A stretch of DNA of 64,000 nucleotides, from positions 5,022,001-5,086,000 of the forward strand of contig JAUJPP010000006.1 of NCBI GenBank assembly GCA_030562195.1. Reading direction: 5' to 3'. Source of the stretch: Nipponacmea schrenckii (taxonomy: Eukaryota; Mollusca; Gastropoda; Lottiidae). This document shows positions 1 through 11,163 of the stretch, one piece after another (position 1 is the first letter of the stretch; every line of letters begins with the position of its first letter). The notes under the pieces were generated by a model. It worked only from the letters and a program-made list of their open reading frames with translations, searched no databases and was not told the origin of the DNA. The position numbers were made by a program, and so were the translations under genes.

Positions 1-65
1 GTAAAACTTAGCCGTTACAACCCCCCCCCCCCCCCCCCAGCCAAAATGGTCACGCTACGCCCCTG
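1..65 (-). mobile_element. Possible terminus of a cut-and-paste DNA transposon with poly-C run
   Basis: Read on the minus strand, the segment ending at 65 begins CAGGGGCGTAGC, a start typical of many animal DNA-transposon inverted repeats (hAT-like elements among them). It is followed by an 18-base C run (21-38 on the plus strand). Only one end is in the window, so neither the partner repeat nor a target duplication can be checked. The family is inferred from the terminal bases alone. Confidence 0.3.
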
Positions 66-1364
66 CAAGCAACTGAACACAGGAGACACCCTTTTGTATG
101 AAAAACCAAGTAATATGTAAACTTTGACGTATTTGTAAATATCAGTTACTATTAATTGAAAAGTTCATTTTGTAAATCTGACATTTTTAGTTGAATAGAA
201 ATTATCAAAAGGAATACACAAAGTAAGTTATTGGGCTATCGAGATCGATAGTTTAATGCCAATTGCACTTCTTCGATCTGAAATAATGATATTAGTCTAA
301 AATTTAAATCGCTTGAGCGTTGAATATGATATAAAATTGTACAAGGTTCAAAAAGACAAATCGGATTTGCTATAGAACAACGACAACAGCTTCAGTTAGC
401 ACTTTGAAATTTAGCCCTTTTTGAACGAAACGTGGCACCTGGTTTAACAATATAAAAGAAAATCAACGTGATCAACATGAAAAAGTTTCTGCCAATCATT
501 AGCAAGCAAATCGTGTACATGTCAAGTAGAACTTAAATTTGCTCTTCAGATTTTCGAAGTCTTTACTGGATTAAGTGATATGTGCTTTCTTTCTATTGAT
601 TTTCAATATATATGTTTATTCTGTGAGACGGACTGCGAGGACTTTATACTTATCTGAATTGCATATAATACAAGAATATAGATGCCTTACTATTTGCTTA
701 TCAAGGTGATAGATCAATATTCCAGTATCATTTTCATTTTAAAAAGCCAGGTTCAGCTGTGAAATAGCCCATTGCAACCGAATAAGCATTATTGTCATAT
801 GTATAGTCAATAAAAAAAATCAATTTAATTGGTATATTATTAACTTCACTTTATAATATTTTTAATGACTACAGAATTATTTTAAAATGTAGACTACTTA
901 AAGCAATATAATGGATCTCAGCTGGGAAAGCAACCAACCCCTTTAAAATTCTACTTCAGTGGATACTATCCTTATGAGTCCAATAACTCAAGCTTTAGAA
1001 ATCTTGATGTACTTTATGTTGAGTGCAAGGCATGATATATCAGATATCTAAATATATAACGTACTTTCATATCAACTGGTACTAAACAATACACATACAG
1101 TAAGATTACCCCTACACAGTACTTGAACCAAGAGATGTTCTACCCCGTGGGGAATCGAGAGTTCACTTAGTTATATACTTACTCGAGATAATCATAGCAT
1201 GAATCTTGTAGTTGTGACCTGTCTTAACAATCTATACAGAATTCAATAAAATCATATGGCAGAAATATTATCAGTTTATCTATAAATTGAAAAAATTGAG
1301 ATACATGTATTTGCAAAATGAAAAAAAAAAGTATTTTGAATCGATCTTAAGTTCTACTTGACTC
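66..1364. other. Non-coding AT-rich stretch
   Basis: I see no open frame of note, no RNA-like fold and no recognisable mobile element here. The sequence is AT-rich with short A and T runs. Confidence 0.6.
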
Positions 1365-2165
1365 ATTCATTCATCTTGAGTTGCCATGGACTTCATATTT
1401 AAAGATTTATAACTTCATGAGATATTGAACATGAGAAAGAAAAATTTATAGTTATTAACCTTGAATTGCCATGGATTTTATGTTCAATATAATTTATAAC
1501 TTTAATGTTAGTCATCTTGAGTTGCCATGGATTTCATGTTCAATACAATTTATAACTTCATGAGATACTGAAATATAACAACTTTAATGTTATTCATCTC
1601 GAGTTTTCATGGGCTTCATGTTCAATATAATTTATAACTTTAATGTTAGTCATCTCGAGTTGTCATGGGCTTCATGTTGAATATAATTTATAACTTTAAT
1701 GTTAGTCATCTCGAGTTGTCATGGGCTTCATGTTCAATATAATTTATATATTTAATGTTAGTCATCTCGAGTTGTCATGGGCTTCATGTTCAATATAATT
1801 TATAACTTTAATGTTATTCATCTCGAGTTGTCATGGGCTTCATGTTCAATATAATTTATAACTTTAATGTTAGTCATCTCGAGTTGTCATGGGCTTCATT
1901 CATGTTCAATATAATTTATAACTTTAATGTTAGTCATCTCGAGTTGTCATGGGCTTCATTCATGTTCAATATAATTTATAACTTTAATGTTAGTCATCTC
2001 GAGTTGTCATGGGCTTCATGTTCAATATAATTTATAACTTTAATGTTAGTCATCTCGAGTTGTCATGGGCTTCATGTTCAATATAATTTATAACTTTAAT
2101 GTTAGTCATCTCGAGTTGTCATGGGCTTCATGTTCAATATAATTCATAACTTCATGATATATTGA
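1365..2165 (+). repeat. Tandem array, 56-bp unit
   Basis: About thirteen head-to-tail copies are present. The unit reads as CATCTCGAGTTGTCATGGG, then CTTCATGTTCAATATAA, then TTTATAACTTTAATGTTAGT. The first copies (1365-1600) are diverged and differ in spacing, while those from about 1600 to 2140 are nearly identical. Two adjacent units carry a 4-base TTCA insertion that makes them 60 bp. Nearly every late unit contains a CTCGAG site. A 65-codon open frame at 1833-2030 arises only because the 60-bp units keep frame, so it is not a gene. The outer copies are older than the core, as expected for an array growing from its centre. Confidence 0.95.
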
Positions 2166-3354
2166 ACAAGAAAAGGAACAATATTTTAATGTTAATCAAT
2201 ACTTCTATGTTTTAACGAAATAGGTTACTTGGTTTTTAATTTCGTCAATATAATAAATTATATAGTACGTGGAATAAAATTATCTCTAAAAGAAAATGCC
2301 GACACCTAGTACTTTTATTTTTACAGTTGATCATGTATAATTTATGAAATTGAGATCTTCTGTTTGATGTATTCTGATTTATTAATGGCAATGTCGAGTT
2401 TTTCCAGAATGAACTGTAGTGACTAGATACTAATCTGATTTACATATACATACGGAGATTGAGGAGATTCGTAGGAACACCTAGACAAACTCTGTTGACT
2501 TTATAGTTGACTGATTTACATTTAGATATTTAGATTGGTAAAAACACCTTATTTATACATAATGGAGGAGAATTGTTTATGAACATTGGGACGAACTATA
2601 GTGACTCTATACTAACTTAAAGTGCGATTCTGTCTTTAGAAGAGAGTTAACATGACAATGCTACAGTTTGCTCACCAACAGCCGCTTTGTAAAACAAGAA
2701 CTCAACCCAAATTGTTCTGACTCTGTACTTCAGTATAGACCATAATGTTGACAGCCAAAGGTGTCAAGCACGATATACAATGGAATCAAGCCAGTCAAGA
2801 AAAGATTATTTACTTTAATTTATACCGTTCTTTCTATATAAGAATGAATAATTAAAAATTCTATTTCATCTACTATTTTTCCATTAGTTTCTGTTCTTGT
2901 TAACAAGTGCATTTTTGTGTTTTCTTAACTTGTGCCAAAAGATAAACATCTGACTTGTATCCCATCTTTCAAGAGCACGGCATTGAACGCTGACTGTTAA
3001 TCCGCTATTTCCGGTGGACAATTGAAAACTTCAGTTAAATACGGTAAACACTAAATTCTACACGAAACAACTTTTAACTTTAAATTTATATTTTCATTTT
3101 TGGAATTGGAGCAGACAAACAAGTATAATATAATTGTAAAGAGAAGTGTAAATTCAGTATTTCAACTGATAAAAGTTTATCTGAGTTCAAGATGTTAATC
3201 TCGGATTGTTGTCCCAATAAAAAATTGTCTGATTAATTTCTCAATTGGTTTTCATACGAATGAGACAATTTCTATTTTTGCTGATTTTATTTACCATTGA
3301 CCAATATACTGAAATAACTGAAACGACTGGAAACTGGGAGCATTTGGCGTGTTA

Positions 3355-3545
3355 ATGGAATTTTTGCCAGGCTAAGCCTAATCTTGTTCGATTTTCAACC
3401 GTGTGTTGGGTCTTTAATGTGCATGACCTGTGGCAAACAGGATGTTGATTTATTACCCCAACCTTAGACACTCAGTCCCTGCGATCTGCATCACTGCTAG
3501 GGGGAATCCCATGCCTGAGTCGAATTAAGCACTCATGGCAGTCTA
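3355..3545 (-). mobile_element. Old SINE copy (same family as 7872-8245)
   Basis: Blocks in the order of the minus strand of the full-length SINE can be followed: TTTTTGCCAGG, GGTCTTTAATGTGCATG, ACCTGTGGCA, TTGATTTATTACCCCAAC, CTCAGTCCCTGCGATCTGC, ATCACTGCTAGGGGGAA. Many substitutions separate it from the young copy, and the tRNA-like head is missing, so it is an old truncated insertion. Confidence 0.55.
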
Positions 3546-5354
3546 CGTTATTGAAAAAAAAATCCTAAATATATCCTATTTTTTACCCAGACCTACTAAT
3601 ATTTTAGTGGCCATATAATCACCAAATTTAATCATTTTATGTCTACCCCATTAAAATTATTTCAGTTTTAACAAAAACTACTTCTGGGAGCATTCAGTCG
3701 GAAAGAAGCTAGGTTATAAAAAAATGTCTTCGTGATAGTCTCAATTTGTGAAAAAAGACAATGTTGTAACAGAACTTGTCCTTTACAATAATGACATTCT
3801 TCCCCTCGTCTCATTTTCTTATTAAGTAAAAGGAAATAAATAATGTAAGTTAAATAGGATCATTATCAATGTAATCTGTCTTCTATTAATTATTGTCTAC
3901 AAACTAATGTCTCTGAAGGAATCCTTTGACAAAACATGTCTGCGTAATGCCGTCTTCGATAATGTCTTTTTAAGATTTTGATGATTTTGTCCACTTCATT
4001 AGTGAGAACAATGCAGTTAAGTCTTGATTGAAATATATGTCTTCGTGGCAATTGTTATGAATGCTTTACGTTATACGTTATTACATAACTTGGCGTTTTA
4101 ACGTATACAGTAGCCTAACTAAGAGGTGGGGAGGTAGCTTTATGCCCCTTCCCGAGGACATTCGGGGTACCTTAGGAGAGTAGGAAAATATAGGGGTTCA
4201 ATCAGCCTTTATAGTAGATGGGCCACTGTATTGTTTTTTAAATACTAGGTAACTTGATCATAAGTCGTTGCAAAAAGAACACTTGTAACTTGTAGGAAAA
4301 TATGTAAAGCTTTTAGATCCATTTCCTGAGATGTGACCAACCATTTTTTTTAACTTTTTTACGAGCAATACACGAAAGTCAATGAGGTTTGAAAGTGATA
4401 TAGGAAAATGTTGTTTTACTTCGTAACATTTCTTCATTAAAGACCTATAGATTTAGTTGATATCGTTTCTGTAATTTGAAATATGTTAACCGTTTAAAAA
4501 TATATACGGTGTTCTAAAAATATGTAACAATCATAACCACAATATTTGTAGAAACCAAATCTCGAACATTGTGTGGTAATAATTAATTACCAGAAGCAAC
4601 CACTTTAAAGAGTATGAAATTAGGGTGTCTGGTAATGAAATATATAAATATTTTGAAATATAACATGATTAGATCGACCCAGTGTGATAAACATGTGTAA
4701 ACAGCAGGATAAACAGGTTTCACGTTATTTAGTTTACTGTAGGTATATCAGTTTATACTATTCCTTTAAGGTATTTAGTGTATTGGTAGGATAGAATTAC
4801 AAATAGCCAAACCATGGGTTGTGAATGTTAACAGGTACATAATTCAATATACATTGCACAATTTGTGTATACAACTCAAGGAACAGATTTGAATAGAACA
4901 CCATCATTTTGACCAATTGATACACATTAGCTTCTGAAACCTACAACACTTTACAGATTGAAAGTCCTAGCTACTAGCAACGTCCTGGTACAGTCACCAC
5001 TGTCTCAATTAGCCCTCTGAAGTGCAGACATGTAGGAAATTATCATATCTCTGTGTGTTTTGCAGGTTTGCAATACCATCCTCCCCATTACTAAGATTTG
5101 GTATCTTAGAGATCCATATCAATGTTGGCATGTAAAATAGTTCATGCTGTTAATATCTATTGGGACGTACTCACAGTGTATTCAAACTAGTTTATGTAAC
5201 CAATCTTTCAGAATATAGTCAACATACGTTTCATTATTGATCATCACATCAATAGGAATCGTTAAATAAAATGGACTATCTTAAAAGGAACCATTGAGTC
5301 CTGGTTTGCATTTTTCAACTTAAAAAAACCCTCTTGCACAGGATTTTGTTTGAA

Positions 5355-5445
5355 GGGAAAATAAAGCGAGACCACGTGTTCTTCAAACTGCAGTTGGGAA
5401 TTGAAAAAGGGTAGGCTAATGCCGCTGTGCAGTTATTGTATCAGG
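5355..5445 (+). mobile_element. SINE fragment (body only)
   Basis: The block AAAAAGGGTAGGCTAATGCC and the preceding AATAAAGCGAGACCACGTG match the central body of the SINE at 7872-8245 in the same order and spacing. Head and tail are absent. Confidence 0.5.
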
Positions 5446-7855
5446 TATTGCTGACAATGTGATGTTGAGATGATATTGTGTGATTCATAAATGTAGATGG
5501 ATTTTCTCACTTGCATCATTAGATGATTTATACAGTGAGCACTGATTCATTTTTTTAAACATTTTGATGTGGATGGGAAAACATTGTTCAAGAATAAAGA
5601 TGATCATCATTTACATAATAATATTCGTATTTTATTATAATGTATACTTTTATCTTGCAGTAAATGTTTTAGGGAATATATTCTATGTATATGTAATTGT
5701 TTAGACAATGAATAACGTGTTTTGTCTGTTGAAGTGTTAACGATTTTGTTGAAAGGATTCACATTTACCATGCTGAATTATCATATCGTTAAGCTTTAAA
5801 TCCATCAGCCAGCCAAGGTTTTGTGTTATTATAAGGGAGAATATTGCTCGAATTACCAGCTTTCCTTTCAAAGAACCTCAATAACGCGATGTTCTAGAAG
5901 TCAAGTCTAGATTCCCTCTGTCAGTGATGAAATTTTGAAATTACACCACTTAAAAAGATTCATTTTTGCATATTTGTTGATGCAGTTTATCATTTAGATT
6001 GTGTGATAAGCCGGTGTTTTTCATCCAAGTTTATTTCTTTAAAATAATGATCAGTAAAACTAGGACTTCATACGCTGATATTAAATTGTTTCCTCGCTGT
6101 TGACTCAAACTTAAAAAGTCCACGCTCTTTCTTTCTATATGGCACATGCATGGCAAGTTATGTTTAGATTCTCACAAAATTTGGCTTTTTAGATGATGTT
6201 CTTTAAGATTTAATGACATAGAGAAACTTCAATGACTGAAATTCCACCAGCGTTGTCAAAGTATGTCTTTACATTTTGTTCTTAATTTTAAAAAGGATCA
6301 TTAAAACCGGGCATACTAAGTGATCATAAAGCAGCTAGATTTGCTCTTCGGGGAAGGGAAATATAATATAATATAATTAGGCATTTTTGCTTAAATTCTC
6401 ACAGTAGTTTTCTGACACCTCTCAAAAAGCATAACGAACTTTACGTTTCTTGAGATTTTTGGCTTATAATTTTGAGCAAAAAAAAAAAAAAAATTAAAGC
6501 TAGAAAAATTCATTTTCTGATGTACATGTATATAGTTGTTAAAACGACTGTCAAAGCAGTCTCTTTAAAGTTTTCAAATAATGACGCATATTTTTCCAAT
6601 ATAAGCTATTCACATACCAGAACGGGGTGACTTTGACATTCTATGGAATTATGCATGGCACATATAATAAACATTTTTTTTTTACAAAATTTAATTGTTT
6701 GATGACATATTTATTGAGTCATTTGAAACCCATTTGTATAAAACTTGATATCAATCAAATTAAAACTAAGGCATACATTATCATCACGTTTAAGATTGTC
6801 GACGATGTTAAAATATGCATTATAATCGCGTGTTAAATAGATTACATATATGTAACACCTCCTTGGAATATTATAATATTTAAATCTTATGGAGAAATCT
6901 TGTTACTTATTTATTTATTTTATTTTAATCCTATATGTATCACCCACTACCTAGACATTGCCTAATAGTGATATAAGTGCCATTGACAGGGATTAACAAT
7001 TAATACTTTTCATTTCAGACCCGTTATCATTGAGATATCTAATATGTATCTAATAAATCAGCTGCATAGGTTGAAACACTTTACTATATATGATATACAT
7101 ATATAATCCAATAATGAAAAGTGTTATGGCGCTTTCTTTTCCCAACGTTATGAATCTTATAAGCCTATTTCGAAAATGTACGTCGATGATTATTTTGGAG
7201 GAAAACATTGGTTAAAACATTTTGAACAGAAAGGTCTTGGTGTGCTTCTTTAAGTTATTATCATGGTTAAAGGGTGAATTTCAGAGTTTCTACACATTGA
7301 CTCAAGTCAGTCTGTGGCTTTGTGAATTTATATATTTTAGATAACGGATATTGCTTGTTGGATTTCTATATCAGACCTTGTCAACTGGATGCGCGCGGAC
7401 ATATTTTGTGAGAAGAAAATAAAATATTAGTTAAAAAAAAACAAAAAAAAAACGAAGAACTTTTTGCCTGTCCTTCTGTTATTGACATTCTGAAGACAAT
7501 ATGCATCTTTTTTATATACGCCGATTATACGGGATCCTTAACATTTTCACTCGATTACTCTTCCAAATGGAATGGTCTATCATTGTAAAGAGAGCATTCA
7601 TTGCTCATTGACATCGCGGAATGATGTTCATGGTTCACCTCAAATGCAATTAACCCCTCCCTACCCCACCAGAAATTAGATGGTCATCACATGGTAGACC
7701 CCCCACCGTGTAGCCGTTATTTTGCTTACTGGACTGACAAGTTGAGGGTCGTTTTATTACAATATATTATCATGTTTTCTTCATGCAATTTCTGTTTGTA
7801 CACCATTGTATTTGCGTAAATGGAATAACTTGAATTCTTCTTCTGGTGCCACGCC

Positions 7856-8261
7856 TTGCAAGCCCACCCCAGGGAGCGGTGGCTCAGTGGGTTAGACGCT
7901 TGCTTGCTAACCTGAAGGTCCAGGATTCAATCCCGGCAAAAGTCGAGATGAACTTTTGGATTTTTCAGCCCGGTTTCCCCTTGTCAGTGATGCAGGTCGG
8001 AGGGACTGACACAGAAAAAGCGTCTAGTCGTTCGGATGGGACAATAAACCGAGGCCCCGTGTGCTACAGGCTGTGCACGTTAAAGATCCCTCGTTAGTTG
8101 GAGTTCGCAAAAAGAGTAGGCTAATGCCGCTGTCCTGGCAAAATTTCCTTCATTGCACACTGCATGGCGTTGCCCGTCTTCATTAGCCCATAAGGTGCAG
8201 AAGAGTAGGACGTAAAACTCCATTCATTTCATTTCCATTTCATTTTTGCAAGCCCACCCCA
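7856..8261 (+). repeat. 16-bp target-site duplications flanking the SINE
   Basis: TTGCAAGCCCACCCCA occurs at 7856-7871 and again, without mismatch, at 8246-8261, immediately before and after the SINE. Perfect duplications of this length are the mark of LINE-machinery retroposition and indicate a recent insertion. Confidence 0.92.
7872..8245 (+). mobile_element. Full-length tRNA-headed SINE, young
   Basis: This is a 374-bp short retroposon. The head carries pol III boxes: an A box in GGTGGCTCAGTGGGTTAGAC and a B box in GGTCCAGGATTCAATCC. A longer conserved body follows (GGTCGGAGGGACTGACAC, CCGAGGCCCCGTGTGC, CACGTTAAAGATCCC, AGGCTAATGCCGCTGTCC). The 3' end is CATTAGCCCATAAGGTGC, then AAAACTCCATTCATTTC and a CATTT-rich tail. 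Its limits are fixed by the flanking perfect duplications. About ten diverged relatives lie elsewhere in this window. The shared body resembles the conserved domain of mollusc SINEs, but I could not verify the family name. The 83-codon open frame at 7846-8097 is an accident of this element. Confidence 0.92.
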
Positions 8262-9151
8262 ATTAATTATTCCTAAAAAACCCACTGCTTACCTCACCTT
8301 ACAAATTAAATCGATAAGTGGCGCTTCTTGCTCACTATTATTACCAAAGTGGTGCTTTGGGAAATCTTGAAAGCCTGGTCCATAAAATATCAGACAATCA
8401 TTATCTGAATTTCTAAAACTTAGGTTAGACTATCGTTTTCTGAAAATTATGTTTCTTGACTTAAGGACAGTTTCTGGAGTTCTATACATCATGTCGTTTC
8501 TATATTCAAGTCGAGACCAATTATTTGTTGGTGAGTTCTATAAGATCAGAGACGTTAGTTATGCCAATGTTTTTTCTTAGTTTCAATAACAGATTAGTCA
8601 TAGTGATCTGCGTACATCACGTGTTTCTTTTTGAGTATCTATTTATTTTACATTAGGTTGGACAGTGCATCCCTTAGTTTCCATATAGGCCAGGTTATGG
8701 TTTCTTAGTTAATATATGGGCAAGTTTAAGGATTAGTTAGTTTCATAGATTCCCTATATGTCAAGTTCGACGATTACTTTCTTTCTAAATAGCACAATTT
8801 TCTGAGTTTATATGTTCAAAGTCAGAGAAAGTCGGTAGATTTTTGGTTCCTGTTTGGGGCATGTTAGGGTTAATTGAATGTAACATAGAACTGGCAAGTT
8901 ATGATTGATTCTGATGTTGATGTGATGATTGAACGTAGGTTCATTTATAAGACGAAAAAAAGTCCATATTGAAAGAGTTGTTTCATATTAAAGTATCACA
9001 CGCAGACCAGACAAATGAATTTCCTCGCTGAGTAAACACAAAAAACACATGCTAAGAATTTTAAGTTTGTTTAAATTTTTCTCTATTCCATACATTGAAC
9101 ATGAAATAATGTCAAACCAATAAATCAATTAAATTATCGATAAATATGAAC
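8262..9151. other. 3' flank of the amine-receptor gene
   Basis: This non-coding sequence lies between the SINE and the receptor stop codon. On the minus strand it should hold the receptor 3' UTR. Nothing else is recognisable. Confidence 0.5.
8642..8647 (-). terminator. Candidate polyadenylation signal of the amine-receptor gene
   Basis: TTTATT on the plus strand reads AATAAA on the minus strand, about 505 bases past the receptor stop at 9152. It is the first canonical signal I found downstream. The hexamer is common in AT-rich DNA, so support is positional only. Confidence 0.25.
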
Positions 9152-10720
9152 TTAAATTTTCAGAGCTACGCATCTGTCTCCACAATTCACAGAAAAACTT
9201 GAACTTGACATACTACCCTGATTAGTATGTCGACGTCGATTTTTAACTCTAAACTTCGGGCAACATACAAATAACATTTTTCCAAATGCACGTCTGAAGT
9301 CCCGCATAGATAATGCATATATAATGGGGTTGACTCCCGAGTTGATGTAGCCAAGCCATGTAAATATTGAAAATATCAAATCGGGCGAGGATATACACGA
9401 ATTACATATTCCAAATAACACATTGGAAATAAAAAATGGAAGCCAACACATAATGAATACACCGACGACTATTCCCAGAGTTTTGGCAGCTTTTTGTTCG
9501 CGAGCTATTTTACTTAGTTTTTTACTTATTGCAAAATTCCGTAGCCTCTTGGTTAGAAACTTGCCATGTTGTCTGTTGGCATGGGTTTGTCCATTTTCTT
9601 TATTCTCATGGTTTTGTAATGGATGTGCGGGGCTCTCGTCACTTTCACTGGCTGAGGGGAAATTATATTCGTCATGAAGACGTCGCATACCACCTCGGTG
9701 CATACGCAATGTCATCACCTCACCATCTCCGCGTAAACCATTGGAGGTGACTTTACATCCTGATTTTAGTCCTTTAGTTTGTGCTGCAGCAGCTCGATAA
9801 ATCTTACAATACACGAACATCATGATTATGGTTGGAAAATAAAACGATACTAACGAAGAGAAAATCAGATAAGCTGTATCTTCTGTAAAAAGGCACTTAT
9901 GTTCGGGAAGATCTGATGGAGTAACGGCTTTCCACCATGCTATTGCTGGGAACGATATACCGGCTGAACACAGCCACACTAATGTTATTAATAAACACAC
10001 TTTACAACTGGACATTTTAGAAGGGTAAGCGATAGGATCAGTTATTGCCCAGTATCTATCTAAGGAGATCACACATAAATTTAAAATGGAAGCAGACGAG
10101 GCTAAAACGTCTAAAGAATGCCAGAGGTCACACCAAGCTGTTCCGTACAGCCATATTTGATTAGTCATTTCATGACTGATACTAAATGGCATCACAATTC
10201 CACCCACCATTAAATCTGCAACTGCCAGAGAAACTATAAAATAATTGGTCACGGTTCGTAAATAAATTTCCTTATATACAGCAATCATAACCATGATATT
10301 GCCCACTATTGTAATAAAACTAAATGAGGCTAAAATAATCCCGATACTTGGATGCTTTAACTCATATTCGATCACGTATTCATCGTCCACAATACTTCCA
10401 TTGTCAACTGATAGGTTGCTATATACATCTGTAATAATTCCTAAAGGGGTATCCGTAATTTCCGTCACGTTTGGCATGTAATTCTTCAAAGGTGTAACCC
10501 TAGTAGACTGAATGTGTAGATATGTTTTCCTGAATTTCGATGTAGTTGTCAAGTTCACCATGGAAGGTCTTCTTGGCGTCCAAATCAGTTGGTTAATCCG
10601 TAATTTGCAGAAAGCACATGCTGTAAGAAGTTGAGAATAAAAGGGAAAACTTGGATAGAATAATTTCCAATCCTTGTCGATTAAAATCCACATGAAGTAA
10701 GAAGAAGTCTGATAACACAT
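9152..10720 (-). CDS. D1-like dopamine receptor of the invertebrate DAMB/Dop1R2 type (class A GPCR)
   Basis: The reading frame encodes 522 residues from the ATG at 10720, or 469 from the ATG at 10561; all coding sequence is in one exon. Numbering from 10723, the extracellular N-terminus has glycosylation sites at N57, N85, N103 and N108. Seven membrane segments follow: GNIMV (N142) in TM1, LAVAD (D170) in TM2, amine-binding D205 and DRY 222-224 in TM3, W250 in TM4, S289/S290/S293 for catechol hydroxyls in TM5, CWLPFF (427-431) in TM6 and NPIIY (465-469) in TM7. C198 and C277 can form the extracellular disulphide. The third loop is about 100 residues, and CC at 487-488 can be palmitoylated. 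DVLASSASILNLCVISLDRY and ITDP..YPSKM place it with insect DOP2/DAMB receptors, which bind dopamine and usually raise cAMP or calcium. Octopamine binding is less likely. Confidence 0.88.
   Translation of the reverse strand: MCYQTSSYFMWILIDKDWKLFYPSFPFYSQLLTACAFCKLRINQLIWTPRRPSMVNLTTTSKFRKTYLHIQSTRVTPLKNYMPNVTEITDTPLGIITDVYSNLSVDNGSIVDDEYVIEYELKHPSIGIILASFSFITIVGNIMVMIAVYKEIYLRTVTNYFIVSLAVADLMVGGIVMPFSISHEMTNQIWLYGTAWCDLWHSLDVLASSASILNLCVISLDRYWAITDPIAYPSKMSSCKVCLLITLVWLCSAGISFPAIAWWKAVTPSDLPEHKCLFTEDTAYLIFSSLVSFYFPTIIMMFVYCKIYRAAAAQTKGLKSGCKVTSNGLRGDGEVMTLRMHRGGMRRLHDEYNFPSASESDESPAHPLQNHENKENGQTHANRQHGKFLTKRLRNFAISKKLSKIAREQKAAKTLGIVVGVFIMCWLPFFISNVLFGICNSCISSPDLIFSIFTWLGYINSGVNPIIYALSMRDFRRAFGKMLFVCCPKFRVKNRRRHTNQGSMSSSSFSVNCGDRCVALKI
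10559..10561 (-). promoter_or_regulatory. Alternative start codon of the amine receptor
   Basis: The ATG with G at +4 opens MVNLTTTS, which begins directly with an N-glycosylation site and gives a 75-residue extracellular tail before TM1, close to what is usual for this family. The 53 residues upstream from 10720 do not resemble a receptor N-terminus, so I prefer this start although the longer frame is open. Confidence 0.45.
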
Positions 10721-10820
10721 CACATCAAAATCGAAAGTTCATTATTTTATTAGCTGGTTATTCCTCCACTTCTTCCTAAACCAATGGAATAATCACCGGG
10801 GCTAATTTGGCACTTTAATT
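10721..10820 (-). other. 5' UTR part of the receptor exon, with splice acceptor and two tiny upstream ORFs
   Basis: On the minus strand TTTATATTTTCAG ends at 10821, a good acceptor, so this exon probably begins at 10820 and a further 5' UTR exon lies at higher coordinates. In-frame stops upstream of 10720 exclude coding extension. Two ATGs precede the long frame: a five-codon uORF (10742-10725) and an ATG-TGA start-stop pair (10725-10720) whose stop overlaps the ATG at 10720. Confidence 0.5.
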
Positions 10821-10888
10821 CTGAAAATATAAATAAAGTAATAATTAGGATTACTTCAATCAGTATCAATTTCTACCTTATTACATAG

Positions 10889-11143
10889 CCCATTTTGGAA
10901 GGCATCCTGGAAAATTATCTGCGGGATTTTTGTGTAGTTTATAATGGAATCAAGGTCAATGACAATCCAGGTCCAGACGACTCGGACCCATTACAAGACG
11001 ACAAATATTATTATAGTACTAATTTTCAAATAGATCCTACTACCCTCACGGAAATGCTTAATAATAACAATATAAATGAATTCCTTCATGGTCAATTTCT
11101 ATGCCATTTTACAGAAGGACATAAATACCTGTCAAAACGATGA
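10889..11143 (+). CDS. Candidate terminal exon of an unrecognised gene
   Basis: An acceptor-like CTACCTTATTACATAG ends at 10888, and its TAG is also the in-frame stop that closes the frame upstream. From 10889 the frame is open for 84 codons to TGA at 11141-11143, with AATAAA at 11158-11163. The peptide is acidic and asparagine-rich (NPGPDDSDPLQDDKYYY, MLNNNNINEFLHGQFLCHF) and looks more protein-like than neighbouring chance frames. It has no ATG near its start, no domain I recognise, and no partner exon that I could find upstream. It would lie opposite the receptor's 5' intron. It could equally be a pseudogene fragment or a chance frame. Confidence 0.22.
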   Translation, partial: PILEGILENYLRDFCVVYNGIKVNDNPGPDDSDPLQDDKYYYSTNFQIDPTTLTEMLNNNNINEFLHGQFLCHFTEGHKYLSKR

Positions 11144-11163
11144 GTGTCAGTTCTCGCAATAAA

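Larger units (their letters stand above)
2166..7855. other. Intergenic, old SINE fragments only
   Basis: No credible coding exon is visible. The stretch holds two old SINE pieces (3355-3545, 5355-5445), an A16 run (6478-6493) and a short AATAT repeat (about 6360-6379). Short open frames such as 6627-6836 start with GTG and look like chance frames in AT-rich DNA. Confidence 0.6.

Noticed and set aside
1833..2030. 65-codon repeat peptide frame
   Set aside because: It is produced by 60-bp variants of a tandem array and closes as soon as 56-bp units resume.
4980..5040. Another SINE tail (AATTAGCCCTCTGAAGTGC)
   Set aside because: Only about fifteen bases resemble CATTAGCCCATAAGGTGC, and no flanking blocks match.
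7872..7945. tRNA gene
   Set aside because: A and B boxes are present but no cloverleaf can be formed. It is the pol III head of a SINE.
7846..8097. 83-codon frame
   Set aside because: It crosses the head and body of a SINE and starts in its target duplication.
9423..9750. Plus-strand frames opposite the receptor
   Set aside because: They are shadows of the minus-strand receptor coding sequence.
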